The notes beneath the pieces are model-generated. The model had not been told where the DNA came from, did not search any database, and saw only the letters and a program-made list of their open reading frames with translations. DNA of 21,821 nt from JBGTCD01 sp041749015 (GTDB taxonomy: Bacteria > Bacteroidota > Bacteroidia > Cytophagales > Cyclobacteriaceae). Positions within the stretch are counted from its first letter, which is position 1. The number at the start of each line of letters is the position of its first letter. Made by a program: the position numbers and the translations under genes. The stretch spans positions 1-21,821 of the forward strand of contig JBGTCD010000028.1 of NCBI GenBank assembly GCA_041749015.1. The letters run 5' to 3'. Positions 15,879-21,821 of this stretch are shown here, piece by piece.

Positions 15879-17398
15879 TCTATTGTAGCCGGTGGTTTGG
15901 AGCTGATATCATACACCACCCTGTTCACGCCTTTTACATTATTGATAATTTCATTAGACACATCACTCAAAAAGTCATAGGGCAAATGTGACCAATCGGC
16001 TGTCATACCGTCTACGCTGGTAACTGCCCTCAGGCTCACCACACTTTCATAGGTTCGTTCATCACCCATCACCCCTACAGAACTCACAGGAAGTAGCATA
16101 GCCCCTGCCTGCCAAACCTCGTCATACAAACCTCTGGCTTTTAATCCGGAAATAAAAATATGATCCACCTCCTGAAGTACTCTAACCTTTTCGGCATTGA
16201 CCTCTCCTAAAATCCTGATGCCAAGCCCTGGCCCTGGAAACGGATGCCTGCCCAAAATGTGATGACCTATTTCAAGGGTCTTGCCAACCAAACGGACTTC
16301 ATCCTTAAAAAGTGTATTTAGCGGCTCCACCACCTTTAAATTCATAAAATCAGGGAGTCCCCCAACATTATGATGGGATTTAATAGTAGCTGAAGGCCCC
16401 TTAACGGAAACCGATTCAATGACATCAGGATAAATAGTACCCTGCCCTAACCAGGATACGTCCTTTATGGCTTGTGCCTCCCGGTCGAATACCTCAATGA
16501 ATACCCTGCCAATGGCTTTCCGCTTATCTTCCGGGTCGATCTTACCTTGGAGGGCCTTATAGAAATGGTCACGGGCATCAACCCCCTTGACATTCAGGCC
16601 CATGTCTTTGTATGAATGCAGGACCTCCTCAAATTCATTTTTTCTTAACAACCCGTTATCTACAAAAATACAATGGAGATTTTGACCGATAGCCTTGTGA
16701 ATCAGGATGGCCGCCACGGAGGAATCTACACCTCCGGATAAGCCCATGACTACTTTATCATTGCCCAATTTTAACTTCAATTCCTCGATGGTGGTCTCTA
16801 CAAAAACGTCAGGGGTCCAGTCTTGCAAACATCCGCAAATATGCACTACAAAATTGCGTAGTAAGGTTTTCCCTTCTGCTGTGTGCGTAACCTCCGGGTG
16901 AAATTGGATGCCATAGGAATTTTGATTTTTAAGTTTATAAGCTGCGACCTTCACTGATGGGGTGCTCGAAATCAACTCAAACGAATCGGGTAATTCGGAT
17001 ATGGTATCCCCATGAGACATCCATACCTGGGTATCAATCGGGATTTCTTTCAGGAGGTCATTGTGCTGGTCCACTTTGCTCAAGCGTGCTCTGCCGTACT
17101 CTCTGATTGCAGATTTTACCAAATTACCGCCCATCTTATGAGCAATGAGCTGGGCACCATAGCAAATACCAAGAACAGGATACTTACCAAGTAATTCTGA
17201 AAGGTTGACCGATGGGGCCTCAGAATCCAGGACAGAGCAGGGGCTTCCTGATAATATGATCCCTTTTATTTCCTGATTTAATTCAGGAAGATGGTTATAG
17301 GGATGAATTTCGCAATATACATTTAGCTCTCTTACTCTTCTGGCAATGAGCTGGGTATACTGTGAACCAAAGTCAATTATTAATATTTGATCTGCCAT
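15869..17398 (-). CDS. guaA: GMP synthase (glutamine-hydrolysing)
   Basis: Amidates XMP to GMP using ATP and ammonia released from glutamine. The 509 residues comprise a class I glutamine amidotransferase domain (1 to about 190), with nucleophile Cys79 in GICYGAQ and His167/Glu169 in FHPEVTHT. An ATP-pyrophosphatase domain has its P-loop SGGVDSS at 221-227. The C-terminal dimerisation domain ends with the family-typical KPPATIEWE. All catalytic residues are intact. It heads a minus-strand operon with the LpoA-like gene and hemL. It lies 73 bases downstream of the amidohydrolase operon on the same strand, so read-through from there is possible. Confidence 0.97.
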   Translation of the reverse strand: MADQILIIDFGSQYTQLIARRVRELNVYCEIHPYNHLPELNQEIKGIILSGSPCSVLDSEAPSVNLSELLGKYPVLGICYGAQLIAHKMGGNLVKSAIREYGRARLSKVDQHNDLLKEIPIDTQVWMSHGDTISELPDSFELISSTPSVKVAAYKLKNQNSYGIQFHPEVTHTAEGKTLLRNFVVHICGCLQDWTPDVFVETTIEELKLKLGNDKVVMGLSGGVDSSVAAILIHKAIGQNLHCIFVDNGLLRKNEFEEVLHSYKDMGLNVKGVDARDHFYKALQGKIDPEDKRKAIGRVFIEVFDREAQAIKDVSWLGQGTIYPDVIESVSVKGPSATIKSHHNVGGLPDFMNLKVVEPLNTLFKDEVRLVGKTLEIGHHILGRHPFPGPGLGIRILGEVNAEKVRVLQEVDHIFISGLKARGLYDEVWQAGAMLLPVSSVGVMGDERTYESVVSLRAVTSVDGMTADWSHLPYDFLSDVSNEIINNVKGVNRVVYDISSKPPATIEWE

Positions 17399-17405
17399 GA
17401 CAGGG

Positions 17406-17413
17406 CAAAAATA
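17406..17413 (-). promoter_or_regulatory. Possible -7 box for guaA, with nearby palindrome
   Basis: On the minus strand this reads TATTTTTG, matching the Bacteroidota -7 consensus, only 7 bases upstream of the guaA ATG, so a transcript from here would be nearly leaderless. No good -33 element sits at the right distance. A perfect 10-base palindrome ATCAATTGAT (17426-17435) lies just upstream and could be an operator, but a palindrome this short and AT-rich may be chance. Confidence 0.35.
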
Positions 17414-17471
17414 GCAGGACTACCAATCAATTGATAATCGTAGGTGTTATTTGTTTGAAAAAGCCGACGAA

Positions 17472-18797
17472 TTACTTGTCAAGCCCGGGTGCTCGCTCCA
17501 GAAATTCATCATATAGTCTGGTTTGCCTGCTTTCCATCGGCACCAGCCAACCGCCAATAACCACCTGATTTATCTGCGTTTTGGTTTCAAAAGGGTCTCC
17601 GTCAGACACAAAGAAAGTGGCCTCCTTGCCCGGTTCAATCGATCCGAGCCGGTCGGATACACCAAAAATCTCTGCCGCCGTGATGGTAACAGATTTCAAA
17701 GCCTCTTCCTTTCCTAAACCGTAAGTGGCTGCAAACCCTGCATGGTAGGGCAAATTTCTTACGTTTTCAGCTTCAGTGGTCTTTAAAGCTACTTTAATCC
17801 CTGCCTCATGCATGAGCCCCGGATTGGCATAAGGCCTGTCATATCGGTCATACTCCCTGGCAGGAAGTGTCAACACAGGTCCTGCTATCACAGGAATATT
17901 TGCGGCTACAAGCTCTTCAGTGACGCGCCATCCTTCAAGGACCCCCGTAAAAATCGCTTTTACATTATTCTCAGTAACCCATTCAATGGCTTTCCTGATA
18001 TCCTCAGCTCGGTTGACCTCTACCATTATTTTGGCTTCCCCTCTGTATGCCGGTAGCAGGGCTTCAAGCTCCGGATAAAAATCCAGTTTTTGATCTTTTA
18101 CTTTCTGAGCAGTAATGGCCGAATCAACCTTGTGGTATTCTGCTACTTTTTTCCAGGTATCATCCAACTGCTTCAATGCTTTATCTGAGGCTGATTTGAT
18201 CTCTTCCTCAGACCTTCGATCCCATCTGCCCCTTCTTCCTGTGGAAGGAAATTCCAAAACCACAGCCTCAAAACCTGCAAACATTTGCTTGGGACTGTAC
18301 CCATATAGGTTAATCAGAGCAGCCGTACCGGGCAGCAGCCCTCCGGAAGGAATAGCAATCACTGTAGTGACCCCACTCAGTCTCGTTACAGGTATTAAAA
18401 CAGAATTAGGGTTAACCGCGGTAAGTGCCTTCATCTGAGGCACAACATCTCCTATCTCGCTAAAATCAGTCGTGCGGGCTATTGAGCTGATTTCCGATAG
18501 CCCAAGCTTGGTGCCGCCGTCAATCATTCCCGGATATATATGCTGCCCTGCACATTCGATGACTTCAGCACCTTCAGGAATGGCAATACCACTACCTACC
18601 GCTTCGATTTTTCCATCCTTTACGATTAAGGTGCCCCCTTCAATGACCCCGTTGGTTACGGTATAAATTTTAGCATTGGTAAATGCAAACAATCCGGTTT
18701 TTCCTTTTGATCCCTGGGCACATACCATACCTGCGATCAATAAGGCCACCATCAGAAAAGAACATCTCAAGCAAAATATCTTTATCATCTCAGTCAT
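17472..18797 (-). CDS. Exported amidohydrolase-fold protein lacking metal ligands (probable pseudo-enzyme)
   Basis: 441 residues with a signal peptide (hydrophobic about 13-25, ending VCAQ; no lipobox). It has the overall amidohydrolase layout: an N-terminal beta segment with IVKDGKIEAVGSGI, a central barrel, and the C-terminal LGSIEPGKEATFFVSDGDPF motif. Where active family members carry HxH after PGxxD, this protein has GTK (95-97). The second histidine pair is replaced by VEV (259-261), the third histidine position is Gly285, and the region of the catalytic Asp reads LKTTEAE. The loss is systematic, so metal-dependent hydrolysis is unlikely. It is last of a three-gene operon; its ATG overlaps the previous stop codon (TAATG), implying coupled translation. 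Confidence 0.85.
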   Translation of the reverse strand: MTEMIKIFCLRCSFLMVALLIAGMVCAQGSKGKTGLFAFTNAKIYTVTNGVIEGGTLIVKDGKIEAVGSGIAIPEGAEVIECAGQHIYPGMIDGGTKLGLSEISSIARTTDFSEIGDVVPQMKALTAVNPNSVLIPVTRLSGVTTVIAIPSGGLLPGTAALINLYGYSPKQMFAGFEAVVLEFPSTGRRGRWDRRSEEEIKSASDKALKQLDDTWKKVAEYHKVDSAITAQKVKDQKLDFYPELEALLPAYRGEAKIMVEVNRAEDIRKAIEWVTENNVKAIFTGVLEGWRVTEELVAANIPVIAGPVLTLPAREYDRYDRPYANPGLMHEAGIKVALKTTEAENVRNLPYHAGFAATYGLGKEEALKSVTITAAEIFGVSDRLGSIEPGKEATFFVSDGDPFETKTQINQVVIGGWLVPMESRQTRLYDEFLERAPGLDK

Positions 18798-20170
18798 TAT
18801 TTCATTCCGGAGATCCGGACGTTAAGTAAAAATTCTTCAGCATCAATCATGCAGTTTTCATGGTGGGTGCCCGTGCCGTGTATGGTCACATCTACCACTT
18901 CAGAAGGGTCAACGTAGATGCGCTGATCATCATGATCATCATTTATATCAAAATACACTACGCCATCAATAATGGTCATTTGAGGTACAGCATAAATAGA
19001 AAGCGGATGATCTTTAAAGATTACAATATCCGCATCTTTTCCTGCCTCAATAGAACCAGTCCGGCTGTCAATACCCAATTGCTTTGCCGGATTGATTGTA
19101 ATAAGTGCCAAAGCCTCATCATCATTGAGTTGTCCATATTTCTGACTTTTTCCGGCCTCATGATACAGATGTCTGATCAATTCCCATGAGTCTGAATTGA
19201 TGGAAGTATTCACCCCATTTTTGGTTAAAATAGCCGCATTATACGCTGTGGAGTAATACACTTCAAATTTATACGCCCACCAGTCGCTGAATATAGAAGC
19301 GCTGGCACCAAATGCTGCAAGTTCAGGGGCCACTTTGAAGCCTTCATTCACATGCTGAAAAACAATATTTTTGATCCCGTAATCTTTGCATACTTCCATC
19401 AACATTAATATCTCATCGGCCCTGTAGGAATGGCAATGGATAATAACCTCCCCGGTCAAAATTCCTGCGATGGTTTCCAATCTGCGGCTGTACTCCGGTG
19501 CCTTACCCCTGAACCTCTTATTTTTTTTACTGAGATTGTAAGCATCCCATGCTGCCTTATATTCCTGGGCTTCGGAAAAGGCCCTTCTGAATACCGCCTC
19601 AACCCCCATCCTGGTTTTGGGTACAATTTTATTGCCTTCACCATGTACTCTGGTAGGATTTTCTCCAAGAGCAAATTTGATGGTCCGTGGCGCGCCCTCC
19701 ATCTTCAGAATTTCGGGGTTGAAGGTGCCATACCGATGCTTGATGGTTTCGCATTCACCGCCTATGGCATTGGCAGAACCATGCATGGCATGCGAAATCG
19801 TAACCCCCCCTGCCAAGGCCCTGTAAATGGACAGGTCAAAAGGATTGATGGCATTGCCGGTGAAGACCTCGGAAGTGATAGGACTGGTAGCCTCATTGAT
19901 GGCATCTAATGCAATATGGGAATGGGCATCAATGATACCGGGCATGACAAAGAGCCCTTTGGCATCTACCACTCTGATGCCTGCGGGAGCACTTATATTT
20001 TTACCAATCCGTGAGATTTTACCATCCCGTATTAATATGTCAGTATCTTCCAAATCACCCTTGGTGACTGTAAGGATATGGCCGTTTTTTATAAGCAAAT
20101 CTCCGGTCCTGTGCTGTGCCCCAGCCCACCCGGCGCAAAAAATGAAAATTATTATCAGTAGTTTATTCAT
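18797..20170 (-). CDS. Exported metal-dependent amidohydrolase (imidazolonepropionase-like), active-site residues intact
   Basis: 457 residues with a Sec signal peptide (hydrophobic 4-15, ending GAQ near 17-19), so likely periplasmic. This is the one member of the operon with a complete amidohydrolase metal site: His83 and His85 (PGIIDAHSH), His245 and His247 (IIHCHSYRAD), His273 (FQHVNEG) and Asp327 (NSDS). Lys165 in TIKFALGENP lies where many family members have a conserved lysine. The C-terminal SIEAGKDADIVIFKDHP is typical. The last 55 residues are unusually rich in His/Asp (DINDDHDD, HGTGTHHEN). Substrates of this family include dipeptides, imidazolones and other cyclic amides; none can be chosen from sequence. 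It lies between two related proteins that lack these residues. Confidence 0.88.
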   Translation of the reverse strand: MNKLLIIIFIFCAGWAGAQHRTGDLLIKNGHILTVTKGDLEDTDILIRDGKISRIGKNISAPAGIRVVDAKGLFVMPGIIDAHSHIALDAINEATSPITSEVFTGNAINPFDLSIYRALAGGVTISHAMHGSANAIGGECETIKHRYGTFNPEILKMEGAPRTIKFALGENPTRVHGEGNKIVPKTRMGVEAVFRRAFSEAQEYKAAWDAYNLSKKNKRFRGKAPEYSRRLETIAGILTGEVIIHCHSYRADEILMLMEVCKDYGIKNIVFQHVNEGFKVAPELAAFGASASIFSDWWAYKFEVYYSTAYNAAILTKNGVNTSINSDSWELIRHLYHEAGKSQKYGQLNDDEALALITINPAKQLGIDSRTGSIEAGKDADIVIFKDHPLSIYAVPQMTIIDGVVYFDINDDHDDQRIYVDPSEVVDVTIHGTGTHHENCMIDAEEFLLNVRISGMK

Positions 20171-20183
20171 AGTAATTGTGCTG

Positions 20184-21821
20184 TTATTCAGGTTGTTTGG
20201 TACCCTTCATTGGGAAGGAACCAAAAGCTCCTGCAGTTAATGTACCTTCAAAAGTATCGCCATCCAGAGTCACCATAACCGTTATGGTTACCTTTTGACC
20301 CCCTGCATCAAAATCAAATGAAAAGGAAAGGTTTTTGTCTTCAAGCACTACATCGTTAATGCTTGTGGCCTGGTTGGACATAGAACTGGATATGGTGCCG
20401 GCCAGGTACCCACCTTCCTCTCTTAAAATCAGTTCCCCGCCACTACTGCCCTGTGGGCTGTCGGTGGTATAGTCCCATGTGCCTGTTACGACTGCAAGTT
20501 TATCGGCATCGGCTTTTTTGCCCTTAGGCTTAGCTGAGTAATCATACAGACGACCATCAACAAACATAAATTTTACTGCTGCATCTTCCTCAAATACATC
20601 CTTATCAAAAATGGCCACATTGGCAACTTTGCCTTTTTCAAGGGTACCAATCACATCGCTAAGACCAAACTGTCTTGCTGGATGAGTAGTAAGAGCAGCC
20701 AGTGCCTGATCCCTGGTCAAACCATTGGCGACCAGTTTTCTGACATTTTTGAGGATATCTCCTGTCTTGGCACCATTGGAGCCAAAGCCGAACATGATGC
20801 CATTTTGAGCAAATATTGAGGTCTGCTGATAGTGCTTTTTGATGAATTCCCGCTTCCGCTCTTCCAGCACCGCCTTTTCGCTCCCTTCCTTTGCCTCCGA
20901 TTCCTTTTCAAGGTCCTTATCATCGGGAAGATCCAGCGAAAACCACACAAAATCTGCATGACTCTTTATTAATGGCATTAAATCCCAGGCCTGTTTTACC
21001 CCACCGAGGGTAAGCCTGAAACCATAATCTTTTTGCATGGAGATAATCCGCTGTACATCCAGTACTTCAGGCGCATTGAATAACATGGGGATCTCCCTGG
21101 ATATCACCGGAAAAAAAGCCTCATGGACTCTGCTCGATACCGGCCTATCTAATCCGGCAGGCGATTTTTGATATTCTGCCAGGTAGTCTTTATTGAGGGC
21201 TGCCTGCCGGTAGAGGTCCTCAAATTTGGCCATCACACCGATCAGGGTTGCCGGATACATTCTTCGTGCACCCTTCAATTGTGCATATAGTGAGGAAGGG
21301 CTTTTTAAAATCATAGCATCAGGCTGGTCCCCTGCTAATAAGATAACTGCTCCATAACCCGGCAGCATTTGTCCGTCAGGCACCACCTGCGCGGCTCCAA
21401 AACCTGCCCGTCTCAAGTCATCAATAGATTTTTGCCCTGGCTCCAAAAAATCCTTCACCATCCGGTGTGGCTGGATCCCAGCCTCATCGTCATTTGGATT
21501 GGATGGATCCTTTCCCTGAGTTTTGGAATCATCCTCTTTTGGCATCTTTACGCCGGCACTGGAATACCCATCAATAAATGCTGGATAAGCATAAAGGGTA
21601 TCCATTTTTATTATTTGGGCCTGTGCAGGTATTTTGATATTAACGCCTGCATCCACTATGAGCCCGTCTTTGATAATTAAAGTACCATTCTCAATAATTT
21701 GCCCTGGAGATTTAACAATGCTGATCCCTGTGAGGGCAAAGGTACGATTAACAGGTCTGAGCTCCTGAGCCCAAAGGGATGCCGATAAAAAGCAAAAGGC
21801 TAAAATATATACGATTTTCAC
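20184..21821 (-). CDS. Exported amidohydrolase-fold protein lacking metal ligands, with C-terminal beta domain (5' end at window edge)
   Basis: 545 residues from a GTG that occupies the last three bases of the window. This gives a convincing signal peptide (KIVYILAFCFLSASLWAQ), but a start further upstream outside the window cannot be excluded. The amidohydrolase-like region (about 25-430) has YSS (86-88) where HxH is expected after PAFID, FNA (248-250) for the second histidine pair, Gly274 for the third histidine and FGSNGAK for the aspartate segment. The terminal barrel signature is still recognisable (GTLEKGKVANVAIFD). Residues 445-540 form a separate beta-rich, glycine-containing domain starting GTWDYTTDSPQG, of a type often attached to exported Bacteroidota hydrolases. 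It is the first gene of the operon in this window, 13 bases before the intact paralogue. Confidence 0.8.
   Translation of the reverse strand: MKIVYILAFCFLSASLWAQELRPVNRTFALTGISIVKSPGQIIENGTLIIKDGLIVDAGVNIKIPAQAQIIKMDTLYAYPAFIDGYSSAGVKMPKEDDSKTQGKDPSNPNDDEAGIQPHRMVKDFLEPGQKSIDDLRRAGFGAAQVVPDGQMLPGYGAVILLAGDQPDAMILKSPSSLYAQLKGARRMYPATLIGVMAKFEDLYRQAALNKDYLAEYQKSPAGLDRPVSSRVHEAFFPVISREIPMLFNAPEVLDVQRIISMQKDYGFRLTLGGVKQAWDLMPLIKSHADFVWFSLDLPDDKDLEKESEAKEGSEKAVLEERKREFIKKHYQQTSIFAQNGIMFGFGSNGAKTGDILKNVRKLVANGLTRDQALAALTTHPARQFGLSDVIGTLEKGKVANVAIFDKDVFEEDAAVKFMFVDGRLYDYSAKPKGKKADADKLAVVTGTWDYTTDSPQGSSGGELILREEGGYLAGTISSSMSNQATSINDVVLEDKNLSFSFDFDAGGQKVTITVMVTLDGDTFEGTLTAGAFGSFPMKGTKQPE

Noticed and set aside
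19430..19909. 159-codon open frame on the plus strand inside the intact amidohydrolase gene
   Set aside because: It is opposite a coding region with conserved catalytic motifs and gives a composition unlike a real protein.
1..21821. Mobile elements, CRISPR arrays, tRNA/rRNA genes, defence or toxin-antitoxin modules
   Set aside because: Looked for transposase or integrase motifs, regularly spaced repeats and tRNA-like cloverleafs; none was seen. Gene content and style are uniform and chromosomal.

Overview
The window is a gene-dense stretch of a Bacteroidota chromosome, most likely from the Cytophagales side of the phylum (inference). The grounds are: Bacteroidota-type promoters with TAnnTTTG -7 boxes instead of TATAAT; a DUF4270 lipoprotein next to glmS; a stand-alone glycogen-synthase-like half protein next to panC; weak or absent Shine-Dalgarno sequences; and many Sec signal peptides ending in AQ. 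No tRNA, rRNA, CRISPR array, insertion sequence or phage gene was seen.

Layout. (1) Positions 147-2399, minus strand: panC-panD-flippase operon (pantothenate synthesis plus an integral membrane protein). (2) Positions 2529-6566, plus strand, diverging from panC: a GT5 N-terminal-domain protein, a DUF4270 lipoprotein and glmS, tightly packed. (3) Positions 6568-7440, minus: sucD, tail-to-tail with glmS and with a near-consensus promoter of its own. (4) Positions 7712-8086, plus: a small lipoprotein of unknown function. (5) Positions 8137-11735, minus: two tandem CHASE2 membrane sensors with no output domain, followed by an exported FecR-like/TPR protein and a strong terminator. (6) Positions 11829-12815, plus: meaB. 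(7) Positions 12816-17398, minus: guaA, an LpoA-like TPR plus periplasmic-binding-fold protein, and hemL. (8) Positions 17472-21821, minus: three exported amidohydrolase-fold proteins in one operon. Its first gene begins with a GTG at the last base of the window and may extend beyond it.

Most of the window is housekeeping metabolism: pantothenate/CoA, amino sugars, the TCA cycle, B12-mutase maintenance, GMP and tetrapyrrole synthesis. Two clusters stand out. In the CHASE2 cluster, two paralogous receptors keep the usual TM-CHASE2-TM-TM-TM layout but stop about 30 residues after the last membrane helix, so any signal must go through a partner. The adjacent FecR-like/TPR protein is a candidate periplasmic component. 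In the amidohydrolase cluster, only the middle protein keeps the metal-binding histidines and aspartate. Both flanking paralogues have lost every one of these ligands at the aligned positions, which suggests one enzyme with two pseudo-enzyme partners.
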